A stretch of 64,000 bases of DNA from Chitinophaga flava (GCF_003308995.1 NZ_QFFJ01000002.1:3898706-3962705), one strand, 5' to 3'. Shown: positions 26,362 to 35,630, counted from the first letter of the stretch. Numbers and translations are program-made. The notes: generated by a model not told the origin, from the letters alone.

Positions 26362-28113
26362 TCAATGTCTGCTGTGCAACAATTTGTCTACTACCTGATG
26401 GAAAGAGCCGGCATTAGTCACTTCTCCGTCGTTCACAAAAAAGATCTCGTCTGCATTTTCGATCGTATTAAGGCGATGCGCGATGATCACACGGGTAGTG
26501 CTGACAGGCAGTTTTTCCAGGATCTCTCCCAGTAGCTTTTCTGTCACCGTATCGATGTTGGCAGTGGCTTCATCGAGTATCAGCAGGTCTGGCTTACGCA
26601 GCACAGCCCTCATAAAAGCAATCAGCTGTTTTTGTCCCAGACTCACACCTTCTCCTGTTGATTGCACGGGAGTTTCCAGACCCTGCTCAAATATCGCGAG
26701 CAACTTCTCCAGATTGGCTGCCCTGATCACTTCTTCCAGCTGAGCGTTGGAATAATTTTCATATTCCTGGTTGCCATACAGGATATTGTCCCGTACGGTA
26801 CCGGTGAACAGGAACGGGTCCTGTAAAATAAACCCGATTCTGCGCGTACGTTCTTCGGGGCTATAGGCCCTGATATCCTTCCCATCCAGCAGCACCTTGC
26901 CTTTTACAGGATCATACAAACGCGCGATCAATGATGCTGTGGTTGTTTTACCACCGCCAGTGGGGCCTACCAGCGCATATGTTTTACCTTTCTCCAGGCT
27001 GAAGTTGATATTATGCAGTATTTCACGGCCTTCCGGATAACCGAAGTGTACCTGTTTCAGTTCCAGTAAAGGCGCACCTGACTGCCGGGTATGGTCTTCA
27101 ATGGTGATCATATTGTTTTCCAGGTCCAGTATTTCCGAGATACGCTCCCATCCTGCCATAGCCGTCTGGAAGTTGGCCCACAGGGCCGCCAGTTGGCGCA
27201 ATGGGCTATAGAAATAGTTGGCATACGCCAGATAACTCACCAGTAGCCCGATGGTGAATTGGCCGGCAGCGATCAGATAAATGCCATATGCCAGCACCAT
27301 AAGCTGCGCTATACTCGACAACAAGGTGTAGAAGGGCAGGAAAATATTGTTGGCAATACCTACCGCAGCAGCTGTTTTGAAATTCTTTTTGTTGGCCTCG
27401 TTAAAGCGGTCCATAAAATAATCCCGGCGCCCGAAAGCCACGATTACTTTAAAGTTACTCAGGCTTTCCTGTATCTCAGCGCTCAGTCCGCCCACTGTTT
27501 TCAGGTTCTGCGCATTTTTCTTTTTCACCCAGGGAGATAGTAAGCGTGTAAAGACGAGGATGATCAGCGCTGGTAACAAGGACACCAGTCCCAGTTTTAT
27601 ATTCAATATCAACAGGAATATACCGGCTCCGGTCATGGTGATGATACTTCCTACAAACTGCATCAGAGACTGGGAAAAGAACTGATTGAGTTTATCGGTA
27701 TCGTTGTTGACGCGTGAGATCAGATCACCTGCTTTGTTCTGGTTAAAGAAAGCTACAGGCAGATGCTGCAATTTATGAAAGATGGTATTACGCAGGGAAT
27801 ACAGGGTGCGCTGCCCTACAGTGCCCATCAGTTTTGTTTGCAGGAAACTGATACCAAAAGCAGCGAGGTATATAGCTAAGAGGATACCAGAATATACCAG
27901 TACACCATGATATTGTTTGTGCATTACATAAGTATCAATGGCGTAGGCTGTCAGCAATGGGCCCAGCAAGCTAAGGCCGGAGTTGCCGATAGTAGCCAGC
28001 AATGCCAGCGCCAGTCTCTTTTTTTCATGAGAGATCAGCTTCAGCAGGCTTTTAAAGGCGGCATAGTTAGACAGTCCTTTTCCCTGAACGGGTTTGCTAA
28101 GATTGTAATTCAT
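26362..28113 (-). CDS. ABC exporter half-transporter, subunit with the catalytic Walker B but degenerate signature
   Basis: The 583-residue protein has six transmembrane helices followed by a nucleotide-binding domain. It has Walker A GPTGGGKTT, a Q-loop in FILQDPF, Walker B LLILDEAT with the catalytic Glu, and switch His in IIAHR. The ABC signature reads VSLGQKQ instead of LSGGQ. Its start lies within the last 17 bp of the upstream partner gene, so the two are translationally coupled. Together they fit a heterodimeric exporter of the BmrCD/TM287-288 type with one consensus and one degenerate ATP site. The exported substrate is unknown; drugs or lipids are typical. Confidence 0.92.
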   Translation of the reverse strand: MNYNLSKPVQGKGLSNYAAFKSLLKLISHEKKRLALALLATIGNSGLSLLGPLLTAYAIDTYVMHKQYHGVLVYSGILLAIYLAAFGISFLQTKLMGTVGQRTLYSLRNTIFHKLQHLPVAFFNQNKAGDLISRVNNDTDKLNQFFSQSLMQFVGSIITMTGAGIFLLILNIKLGLVSLLPALIILVFTRLLSPWVKKKNAQNLKTVGGLSAEIQESLSNFKVIVAFGRRDYFMDRFNEANKKNFKTAAAVGIANNIFLPFYTLLSSIAQLMVLAYGIYLIAAGQFTIGLLVSYLAYANYFYSPLRQLAALWANFQTAMAGWERISEILDLENNMITIEDHTRQSGAPLLELKQVHFGYPEGREILHNINFSLEKGKTYALVGPTGGGKTTTASLIARLYDPVKGKVLLDGKDIRAYSPEERTRRIGFILQDPFLFTGTVRDNILYGNQEYENYSNAQLEEVIRAANLEKLLAIFEQGLETPVQSTGEGVSLGQKQLIAFMRAVLRKPDLLILDEATANIDTVTEKLLGEILEKLPVSTTRVIIAHRLNTIENADEIFFVNDGEVTNAGSFHQVVDKLLHSRH

Positions 28114-29839
28114 AGTTGCTGGTGCTTTGCTGAGAGTTAAAAATTTGTACGTAATCAGGACTGCTTTCCATCAGTTCTTCGTGGGTGCCGGCAGCGATCA
28201 TTTCGCCCTGCATCAGCAGAATAATTTTATCGTAATGGGTTACTGCACCTATCTTCTGGGTTACAGACACCAGTGTCAGGTCAGGATAATTACGGTGTAC
28301 GTTGGCCAGTATTTTCCGTTCGGTATGTGTGTCTACCCTTGCGGTGAAGTCATCCAGCAATAGTATTTTAGGATTGAGAGCCAGTGCACGGGCCAGCATG
28401 AGACGTTGTTTCTGTCCGCCGGAAAGACTGACACCTCTTTCAGATACAATAGTACTGAGTTTTTCAGGCAGCATATCCGTAAACTCCTTTACTTCAGCTG
28501 TGGTGATAGCCTTCTCCAGGGAGGCGTCTGTTACCACATCACTGAAAGCTATGTTTTCCCGCACGCTCATATTGAAGATCACACTATCCTGAAATACAAA
28601 GCCGACCTGCTGGTGAAATGATTCACTTTCGTAGGCGGCAATGTCTTCTCCGTCTATCAGTATTTTGCCTTCTCCCGGCTTCGTCAGCCGCATCAGCAGG
28701 TAAAGCAGCTGCGTTTTACCGGCGGCAGTAGGCCCTATGATAGCGATTTTGGAACCGGCTTTTACTTCAAAGGAGATATCTTTCAGCACCGGCTTTTCTC
28801 CATAAGACAAAGAGACATGCTCACAAACAATATTACCTTCGAGCTTTTTCTCCATTGTACCTGTTTCCAGCATATCCGGAGAAGCCAGCACCCCTCCTAT
28901 GCGCTGGTAGGAAGCGGAGGCCTGGGCAATTACATTACTCATAAAGCCGATCACCAGGATGGGAAATATCAGGATAGTCAGGTAGCTGCCAAATGCGGCA
29001 AAGTCTCCCATGCTCATACTTCCGTTGATTACAAAATGTCCTCCCAGTGCCAGGATGGCGAGACTGGTAAGATTGGCCGTCAGGTTGATCACCGGTACGA
29101 GCCCGGCAAACAGCCGAAGGATGGAGAGTCCAAATCCCAGTGCTTTACCGTTGGCGTCGAGGAATTTTTCGTACTCCCGCTGCTGTGAGTTGACCACCTG
29201 CACCAACGCTGCGCCCAGGATACTTTCGTTGAGCACTTTGTTCAGCCGGTCCATGACTTCGCGGCTTTGGAGAAACAGGGTGCGTACCTTTTTCAGTACG
29301 GCATAAAATGTAAAGCCCATAACCGGGATGGCAGCAATTACTACCAGTGCCAGTTTCCAGTTGATCGTAAGCAGGAGGATGCTGGCACCGATGATAATAA
29401 ATACAGACGATACCAGTGACACGATTGCCTGAGACACAAACAGTTTAATGGAGTCTACATCGGCGGTAAGGTTTGTCAGTAACCGGGATGGATTGGCTTG
29501 TTCCATCCAGGCATAACTCTGACGGGAGATCTTTTCGGCTATCTGGGTACGCAGATTTTTAGCGACCAGTTCGGAAGCATAAGTCTGGATAATATTCTGC
29601 AGATAGGTAAAGATAAAGATGAACAAAGCAGCCAGGCTGAATTTCAGTATCAGCGGCTGATATTCAAAGGAGCCATGGGAAAAGTCATCGATGGCATGCC
29701 CGATGATTTTGGGCAGCCATAAATTAAGGCTGTTGCCGATGAGGGCAAATAAAATCAGCAAGGCTATCATTCCTTTGTAAGGGCGCAACAAACCAAAAAT
29801 ACCTGATGGTTTCTTTCCACTTCCGGAGGGTTGTTTCAT
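28097..29839 (-). CDS. ABC exporter half-transporter, subunit with canonical signature but degenerate catalytic residues
   Basis: The 580-residue protein has six transmembrane helices and a nucleotide-binding domain. It has Walker A GPTAAGKTQ and canonical signature LSGGQKQ. Walker B is LLLDDFTARVD, where the catalytic Glu is Asp. The switch-loop His is replaced by Gln (SVTQK). These are complementary to the partner's defects, so the dimer has one competent ATP site (partner Walker A/B plus this signature) and one degenerate site. A -7 box (TAAGTTTG, 29875-29882) lies 35 bp upstream of the start. The cistron is first in the operon. Confidence 0.92.
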   Translation of the reverse strand: MKQPSGSGKKPSGIFGLLRPYKGMIALLILFALIGNSLNLWLPKIIGHAIDDFSHGSFEYQPLILKFSLAALFIFIFTYLQNIIQTYASELVAKNLRTQIAEKISRQSYAWMEQANPSRLLTNLTADVDSIKLFVSQAIVSLVSSVFIIIGASILLLTINWKLALVVIAAIPVMGFTFYAVLKKVRTLFLQSREVMDRLNKVLNESILGAALVQVVNSQQREYEKFLDANGKALGFGLSILRLFAGLVPVINLTANLTSLAILALGGHFVINGSMSMGDFAAFGSYLTILIFPILVIGFMSNVIAQASASYQRIGGVLASPDMLETGTMEKKLEGNIVCEHVSLSYGEKPVLKDISFEVKAGSKIAIIGPTAAGKTQLLYLLMRLTKPGEGKILIDGEDIAAYESESFHQQVGFVFQDSVIFNMSVRENIAFSDVVTDASLEKAITTAEVKEFTDMLPEKLSTIVSERGVSLSGGQKQRLMLARALALNPKILLLDDFTARVDTHTERKILANVHRNYPDLTLVSVTQKIGAVTHYDKIILLMQGEMIAAGTHEELMESSPDYVQIFNSQQSTSNYELQS

Positions 29840-29960
29840 TTTGCAGTGGTTAATGTACGATAAGCAAGATCATACAAACTTAAAAATTTAAAATTAAAGC
29901 TGTAAACACCAGGTAGACGATTTCCACTTTAAAATATTGTAACGGTATAAAATAAATTTT

Positions 29961-32654
29961 TCACCGGTGGAATTTATGATCCGGCACAGGGCTAAAAAGC
30001 GCTACCGGAAACGCTTCTGTACCTGACAGTACCAGCCGGCCGTTTTGCTGGGTGAGTATTTCGCCGGTAAATACATTTTTCCATTTCAGCGGGGAATTGG
30101 CTGGCATGGGCAAAGGGGCCAGGTCATGTTTGCTACCGGCATGTGCGGCGGGCAACAGCGGGGCCACCACTATGCACCAATCCTGCCGGTATTTGCGTGC
30201 ATAGGCGATCTGGCTGTTTCTGTCCCCGCTGCTAAGGGGTATATATTCCCCATGGATAAACATAGCGGGATGTGCATTTCTGAACTGTAAAGCTTTCCAG
30301 ATCAGGTATAATTTCTCTCTTCCTACAGCGGCTTTGGTACCGGTATGTTCCCGGGGCCAGTTATGGCCATGTGTATCTCCCTCCTGCCAGGCGGCCAGCA
30401 GCTTACGGCGCAGGGTATAGTTCACACTATGACGGCCGTCGCCGTTCCCTGCACTGAAGTCCCACAGTTCACACCCCTGATAAATATCTGGCACACCAGG
30501 CGCTGTAATTTTAATCAGTGTCTGGGCCAGTGAAAACACATGTGCATGTATTTCCAGTTTTTCGGTGAGTGTGCGCATACTGTCCATGAAAGCGCTGTTT
30601 GGGTCCAGTATCTGTTCGATAAACTGCAGGCCGGCCAGTTCATAGGCCGTGTCCGGCATTAGCCAGCTGCTGTGGACTTTAGCCTCCCTCACCGCTTTCA
30701 GGAAAGCAGCAGCGATATGTGCAGTAAATCCGTGACCTGTTTCACCCGAAACAGGCAAACCAGCGAGGACAGCCTGATAGATAAAATACTCATCGTTGAG
30801 ATCGGGTGCAGGTTTTTCATCTATCAGGGTTACCAGATCATGATTCATGGTATGCCATGACTGCACCTGCTGAATCCACAGGTCCGGGAAAATGGTGAGG
30901 GCATTGAGCCGGATGCGGGCATCTTCTCCCCAGCGGGTGTCGTGGGTGGCGGTGGTATTCAGGGAGAAAGGAGCAAGATATTGTCTAACGGCCATCCTTT
31001 CATGAAAGCCATCGAGGGTGCATTTGTTCTGTACCGGAGAGTCACCAGCCTCGTTGTGGGACAGCAGTGCATTGTATACGTAGTAGGCTGTTTCCTGCAG
31101 TCCTTCACGGCTAAGCTGGCCGGCAAACTGTGTGATTTTCTTCAGCAATGTTAATGCGGCTGTGGCCTGTTGCTGTTTTTTATCGGAATCCCACCAGGCG
31201 CGGATCAGCTCCAGTGCGGTGCCGGTGGCGGGGTTGCGCAGGATCGCATCTTCCACGGCGAGGTCGAGCACCAGTGCGTCGGCGGGAGCCAGGGGCCAGC
31301 CTTCCGGGTAAACACGGTTTGCCGGGAGACATACCATAAAATCGCCTAAAGCGGTTTTCAGTTTTGCCTTGTCTGTTTCAGGTAGCACCAGTTTCAGGCG
31401 GAACGCTTCCCTAACCAGGTTGTCCCACTCACCGTTCAATTGTTTTTCCAGTACCAGTTGTTTTTTACTGCGGGCCAGTTTGGGATATTGCGATAACTCC
31501 GGAAAATGCGCACGGTAGAAGCGTCCCAGCTTTTCCATTCCTTCTTCATCGGTAAGCAGCTGGCTGACACCTGCCAGGAAATCATAGCCGGTGCTGCCCT
31601 GTAATGCCCAACGTTCGGGCAGTGTTTCATGTCCTGCCAGTATTTTTTCTGCGATGATATAACAGTTATTGCCAAACAATTCCCTTAGACGATAGATATA
31701 CTCGGCAGGATCCTGTAATCCGTCAATATGATCGATACGCAGCCCCTGGATAATACCCTCCTGATAGAGCCGGTGCAGGAAACCATGGTACTCCTCAAAT
31801 ACAGTTTTGTCTTCCATCCGCAGGGCAATGTGTTTATTAACACCCAGAAAACGGCGGTAGTTGATACGAAAATCCGCTTCACTACTGGCTGTAAAAGTAT
31901 AGTGTTGCTGGTCGAGCAGCTCATACAGCAGATTTTCATCATTGTTTACCAGGTTTAACAATGGCATAAAAGCCTGTTTACGGGGAGGTTTGATCAGGTT
32001 CTTCATGGCCTCCCATTCCTGTAGTGGCCTTCGTTGCAACAAATTACTTTTCATTTCTGTCAGCCATTCTCTGACCGGATCAAGCCCTGGCGGTAGTATG
32101 TTGAGCAACCAGCGGTAGGTACGGGCAGACAAAGGATACAGCTGTCCGCCGGTGGTAATGCCCAGTCCCTGCCGTTCATAACTAAGCCGGATACCGCCAT
32201 CGGTGATGGTTTCACGTAGTGTCTTTCTGAGAAAGGGCACCATCAGTTTTCCCTTGAGGTCAGCATCCGGATGATGCCAGTCGATATCGAAATAGTTGTA
32301 GTAAGGTGAAATAGTACCCCGTTCCAGGGCATCCATCAACCGGGTGTTGTTGCAATGGAAAGCCATATAATTGGGTATAATATCCTGAATCCAGCTCATG
32401 CCGAGGGAGCGGAGTTTTACATGCAGCTGGCGCATATGAGCCAGGGAACCGATATGATTATTGATTTCGCGGGGGTTGGTGATATCATAGCCGTACAGGC
32501 TTCCCGGTGTTGTTTCGAATACGGGAGAGGCATAAATAGTAGTGATACCCAGCTGGTGAAGATAGTCCAGTTGTTTTTCCAGATCAGTAAAGGTAAAATC
32601 CTTGCTAAACTGTATGCGGTAGGTAGCTACCGGGGTAAAGAACTCATTCCTCAT
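29961..32654 (-). CDS. treY: Malto-oligosyltrehalose synthase (GH13)
   Basis: Isomerises the reducing-end alpha-1,4 bond of maltodextrin to an alpha,alpha-1,1 bond. From MRNEFFTPVATYRIQF (32654) it has 897 residues; this start overlaps the treZ stop by 11 bp and matches the family N terminus (ATYRIQF). An ATG at 32669 is also possible. Family motifs are PVFETTPGSLYGYDI, PNYMAFHCNN, GLRIDHIDGLQDP (nucleophile Asp), IIAEKIL (acid Glu), GSTGYDFL and TTATHDTRWGEDARIRL (third catalytic Asp). All catalytic residues are present, unlike in the neighbouring TreZ. No treX debranching gene is in the window. Confidence 0.93.
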   Translation of the reverse strand: MRNEFFTPVATYRIQFSKDFTFTDLEKQLDYLHQLGITTIYASPVFETTPGSLYGYDITNPREINNHIGSLAHMRQLHVKLRSLGMSWIQDIIPNYMAFHCNNTRLMDALERGTISPYYNYFDIDWHHPDADLKGKLMVPFLRKTLRETITDGGIRLSYERQGLGITTGGQLYPLSARTYRWLLNILPPGLDPVREWLTEMKSNLLQRRPLQEWEAMKNLIKPPRKQAFMPLLNLVNNDENLLYELLDQQHYTFTASSEADFRINYRRFLGVNKHIALRMEDKTVFEEYHGFLHRLYQEGIIQGLRIDHIDGLQDPAEYIYRLRELFGNNCYIIAEKILAGHETLPERWALQGSTGYDFLAGVSQLLTDEEGMEKLGRFYRAHFPELSQYPKLARSKKQLVLEKQLNGEWDNLVREAFRLKLVLPETDKAKLKTALGDFMVCLPANRVYPEGWPLAPADALVLDLAVEDAILRNPATGTALELIRAWWDSDKKQQQATAALTLLKKITQFAGQLSREGLQETAYYVYNALLSHNEAGDSPVQNKCTLDGFHERMAVRQYLAPFSLNTTATHDTRWGEDARIRLNALTIFPDLWIQQVQSWHTMNHDLVTLIDEKPAPDLNDEYFIYQAVLAGLPVSGETGHGFTAHIAAAFLKAVREAKVHSSWLMPDTAYELAGLQFIEQILDPNSAFMDSMRTLTEKLEIHAHVFSLAQTLIKITAPGVPDIYQGCELWDFSAGNGDGRHSVNYTLRRKLLAAWQEGDTHGHNWPREHTGTKAAVGREKLYLIWKALQFRNAHPAMFIHGEYIPLSSGDRNSQIAYARKYRQDWCIVVAPLLPAAHAGSKHDLAPLPMPANSPLKWKNVFTGEILTQQNGRLVLSGTEAFPVALFSPVPDHKFHR

Positions 32655-34491
32655 GATGCGCCATTTCATATACAACAGCAGACAGGGGCTGCAGTAAAAT
32701 CGTGTCATTTACAGAAACTTCATCTGCGGCCTTTATACCGGGGCCGTTCCACTCTTCATGGGCAGAGTCAAATATTTTTTTTAATGTCGCCTGGGCCGTA
32801 TGATAATAAGTTTGCGTTGCCGTGTTAAAGTTCAGTAGTATCAACACCTTATCCTGCCCGCTGGTTCGTTCTATAGCCAGTAATGTCTGATCCTTGCCGG
32901 CAGGACGTACGCTAACCGATTCCTTGCTGACTGTGCGCATAGCGGGCCGGTGTTTCCGGAATGCTATCAGAAAGCGGTAACAAGCCAGTAGTGCCGCATT
33001 GCTGCGGGTACTTGTGTCCCATCCCAGTCTGCTTCGGGTAAAAGACTCTTCCAGTTGCGGATCAGGGATGGATTTATTGGTATTAAAAAAAGCGGAAAAC
33101 CAGCGGCTACGGGCTTTTTTAACCTCTTCCACCAGTGCCGGATCGCTATAAGCCGTAAAAAACAAAAAAGGATTTTTCTCCCCATATTCTTCTCCCATAA
33201 ACAACAGCGGGACAAAAGGAGAAAGCAGTACGGCAGAAGCAACCAGTTTAAGCGCTTCAAAAGAAACCAGGCTACCCAACCGTTCGCCCAGCATTCGGTT
33301 ACCCACCTGCTCATGGTTCTGGGAAAAAACAATCATCCGCTGACAATCACCATCATCCGAAAGGAGCCCGAATTTGCGTTTGCGAAAAGATGAATACTGT
33401 CCGGTATATACAAACGCGTCCCTGAAAGCTTTTTCAAGGTGCTGGAACTGGCCGAAGTCTTCATAGTACCCTTGTTGTTCTCCCGTCAGCCAGGCATGCA
33501 GGGCATGATGAAAATCATCCGCCCACTGGGAGGTTAATCCATACCCTCCTATCTTCACCGGATTGGTATAACGGGGATCGTTCAGGTCGGTGGAGGCAAT
33601 CAGCAGCTTTCGGCGGCCTGACTGCTGCTCCAGTTCGGCCGCTGCTTCAGACAACTCCCACGCAAAATGGACGGCGCTGCTATCCTGGCATTCATGCAGT
33701 GAATCGAGCCGGAGGCCGTCAATATGAAACTCATCGAGCCACATCAGTGCATTCTGTATATAATAATCACGCACAGCATCACACCAGTTGTCATCCAGAT
33801 TGACAGCGGGTCCCCAGAGGGTTTTGTACTTATCTGTAAAATAAGGTCCATAATCGGGCTGGTAATTGCCTTCACCGCCGGCGTGGTTGTAAACGACGTC
33901 GAGGATGACCGCCATACCCAGATGGTGGGCGGTATTGATCAGCGCTTTAAATTCAGCGGTAGTACCGTATTTGTTGTGTAACGCGAAGGGATATACGCAA
34001 TCATATCCCCAGTTGCGGTCGCCTGGGAACTGGCATACCGGCATCAGTGCTATGGCAGTGATGCCCAGTGCTTCCAGCGCAGGTAGTTTTTCCCGGGCAG
34101 CCTGAAAAGTGCCTTCCTTCGTAAAAGTACCAATATGTAGTTCGTAAATGATCAGGTCACGGGGTTCAAGGCCTTTCCAGTTGTCATCGGTAAAGGTAAA
34201 CGCAGCGGGGTCTACAACGCAGGAGCCCCGGTGTACGGTACTCTCCTGATGCCGGGATGCGGGGTCCGGGCGCTGCAGATGTTCATCGAGCAGATAATAA
34301 TAGTGCATACCATCGGCCACCTCCTGTACTGTAGTGCTCCAGTACCCTCCTTCTTCGGAGGTCATCGGATAAGAAACCTCTTTACTGCCCAACAGTAAAA
34401 GCGTTACACTCTTGCGGAACGGCGCCCATACCCGAAAAAAACAGTCTCCGTTTTCTTTGAGAAAAGCGCCTTGCTGTTGATAACGTGTCAT
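32644..34491 (-). CDS. treZ: Malto-oligosyltrehalose trehalohydrolase homologue with altered catalytic residues
   Basis: The 615-residue protein aligns end to end with TreZ: an N-terminal CBM48-like domain (FFRVWAPFRKSVTLLLLG), then a GH13 barrel with ELHIGTFT, DVVYNHAGGEGN, HIDGLRLDSLH (nucleophile Asp263), QWADDFHHALHAWLTGEQQGYY and MGEEYGE. Two of the three GH13 catalytic positions differ from canonical TreZ. The acid-base Glu of the usual IAESDLNDPR motif is Ser300 (IASTDLNDPR), and the stabilising Asp of QNHDQVGN is Glu394 (QNHEQVGN). Hydrolytic activity is therefore doubtful. The gene heads the treZ-treY operon, with a -7 box at 34540-34547. Confidence 0.9.
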   Translation of the reverse strand: MTRYQQQGAFLKENGDCFFRVWAPFRKSVTLLLLGSKEVSYPMTSEEGGYWSTTVQEVADGMHYYYLLDEHLQRPDPASRHQESTVHRGSCVVDPAAFTFTDDNWKGLEPRDLIIYELHIGTFTKEGTFQAAREKLPALEALGITAIALMPVCQFPGDRNWGYDCVYPFALHNKYGTTAEFKALINTAHHLGMAVILDVVYNHAGGEGNYQPDYGPYFTDKYKTLWGPAVNLDDNWCDAVRDYYIQNALMWLDEFHIDGLRLDSLHECQDSSAVHFAWELSEAAAELEQQSGRRKLLIASTDLNDPRYTNPVKIGGYGLTSQWADDFHHALHAWLTGEQQGYYEDFGQFQHLEKAFRDAFVYTGQYSSFRKRKFGLLSDDGDCQRMIVFSQNHEQVGNRMLGERLGSLVSFEALKLVASAVLLSPFVPLLFMGEEYGEKNPFLFFTAYSDPALVEEVKKARSRWFSAFFNTNKSIPDPQLEESFTRSRLGWDTSTRSNAALLACYRFLIAFRKHRPAMRTVSKESVSVRPAGKDQTLLAIERTSGQDKVLILLNFNTATQTYYHTAQATLKKIFDSAHEEWNGPGIKAADEVSVNDTILLQPLSAVVYEMAHHEE

Positions 34492-34539
34492 CTTCTCCCG
34501 GGGTTGGTTTACGAATACTGATTCCAGCTATCCGGTCGG

Positions 34540-34568
34540 CAAACGTAGCCGGTACCGGACTACACCAA
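34540..34568 (-). promoter_or_regulatory. Predicted treZ-treY promoter
   Basis: On the minus strand a perfect -7 box TACGTTTG (34540-34547) is preceded by TTG (34566-34568) at 18 bp. The -7 box lies 48 bp before the treZ start. The promoter overlaps the last codons of the pseudo-receiver gene, which ends at 34560. Confidence 0.6.
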
Positions 34569-35009
34569 TACAGCAGAATCTTCCGCTGTCACCAGTTTAC
34601 CATGTGCAGGCTGTTTCATCTTCACCGTTTCAAATATCAGCTTTAACCCATCGCGCAGGGCGTGCAGATTGGATAGTTTAATCAGCCAATCCGCTGCACC
34701 GAGGTACTTCATTCTGGTCATATCATCCGGACAAAACTCCTTTGCATAAAATATAACCGGAACATCGGCGAGCAAGGGCAACCGCTGTAGCTGGCCGAGG
34801 TTGGTTTTTCCATCCAGAGCAGGCCGGTTGGTATGCAGGAAAATATAGTCAGGTTTCCATTGATGCATTGCTGCATAGGATAAAGCCTCCTCAGGATTAT
34901 CAAAACAAATGCAGGCTTTACTTATCTGTAACAAATCGAGCGCAAGGAAAAACTGGTTACGGCTATCTTTCTGTTCATCTATCAACAAGCAAGTGATCTT
35001 TTTTCTCAT
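34560..35009 (-). CDS. Stand-alone receiver-like protein lacking the phospho-acceptor Asp
   Basis: From MRKKITCLLIDEQKDSRNQF (35009) the product has 149 residues and a CheY-like fold. The first acidic pair is IDE (usually DD). The strand-3 motif reads IFLHTNRPALDG, where canonical receivers have LxxD at the phosphorylation site, so the acceptor Asp is His. The conserved strand-5 Lys is kept (WLIKLSNL). No output domain follows, only a short tail. It is a pseudo-receiver, perhaps a protein-interaction module. The upstream ATG at 35108 adds residues outside the fold. A candidate -7 box (TAGTTTTG, 35087-35094) lies 77 bp upstream. Confidence 0.78.
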   Translation of the reverse strand: MRKKITCLLIDEQKDSRNQFFLALDLLQISKACICFDNPEEALSYAAMHQWKPDYIFLHTNRPALDGKTNLGQLQRLPLLADVPVIFYAKEFCPDDMTRMKYLGAADWLIKLSNLHALRDGLKLIFETVKMKQPAHGKLVTAEDSAVLV

Positions 35010-35203
35010 TTTATCGGATAGTTTATTATTCACATGGTAAACAAAAAACGGTCTACTCCAGCAGGTCTTCAAAAGAGATGCCGGTGCAAAACTACTACTA
35101 TATTCCAACGCCCCACACAGTTATTTTTTTCTGCTGTAGATAAAGTTCCCGTTTCGTAGAATAGTCACAACAGCGGCAGAGCCGGAGATCGCAGGAAAAA
35201 TGG

Positions 35204-35243
35204 AAAAATAAAAAACCGGCCGTCATTTTTTGGTGACGCCGGT
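35204..35243 (-). terminator. Intrinsic terminator after the small membrane protein gene
   Basis: Read on the minus strand, accggcgtca / tgacggccggt form a stem with one bulged base (35215-35243). It is followed by a U-rich tract corresponding to the A-run at 35204-35214. It lies 24 bp beyond the stop at 35267. Confidence 0.75.
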
Positions 35244-35266
35244 CATTGGTGGCATTAATTTTTTTG

Positions 35267-35470
35267 TCAGCCCATTGCACTGCTATAGATATCTTCCTGT
35301 TGGAGCGGATGATGATTATGGCCGAATATTTTCTGTTTGGTATGAACATCGTCTTCCATAACACCGGCAGATTTATCTATTAACCGTGCCCTGCTTTTTT
35401 TAACCAGATAAATGATGATCCCTGCAGCAGCTGTACCTACAATGGTGGATGCAATCAATATTTTTTTCAT
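35267..35470 (-). CDS. Small single-pass membrane protein, function unknown
   Basis: Encodes 67 residues: an N-terminal hydrophobic helix (ILIASTIVGTAAAGIIIYLV) followed by a basic stretch (KKSRAR) and a soluble tail with HNHH. The topology is compatible with an inner-membrane anchor with a cytoplasmic tail. A terminator follows at the expected distance, which supports it as a real transcription unit. No family is recognised. Confidence 0.6.
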   Translation of the reverse strand: MKKILIASTIVGTAAAGIIIYLVKKSRARLIDKSAGVMEDDVHTKQKIFGHNHHPLQQEDIYSSAMG

Positions 35471-35540
35471 GGTGATGGAGTTTTAACCCTTGTAACGCGC
35501 CAAGACTTATGCCATGAAAAAGGAGGAGGCTGATTTTTAT

Positions 35541-35630
35541 CCCAGGACTGAAGTCCTGGGCTATGATTGGGGCTTGATGTGCTGGGCTATGATTGGAACT
35601 GATGTGCTGGGTTATGATCAGAATGATATT
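35541..35630. repeat. Hairpin plus three imperfect about 25-nt tandem repeats
   Basis: A hairpin cccaggac / gtcctggg (35541-35560) is followed by three imperfect copies of a unit of the form ctggg(c/t)tatgat...gatgt/gatat, starting near 35556, 35581 and 35607. The last copy runs into the 3' end of the acetyltransferase gene (stop at 35618). The unit has no coding sense. Confidence 0.5.

Noticed and set aside
29840..29960. Possible additional small gene between treY and the ABC exporter
   Set aside because: Only 121 bp of AT-rich DNA with a promoter-like box; no frame of note.
35098..35364. 88-codon minus-strand frame between the pseudo-receiver and small membrane protein genes
   Set aside because: It crosses the terminator hairpin at 35204-35243 and overlaps the better-supported 67-residue frame.
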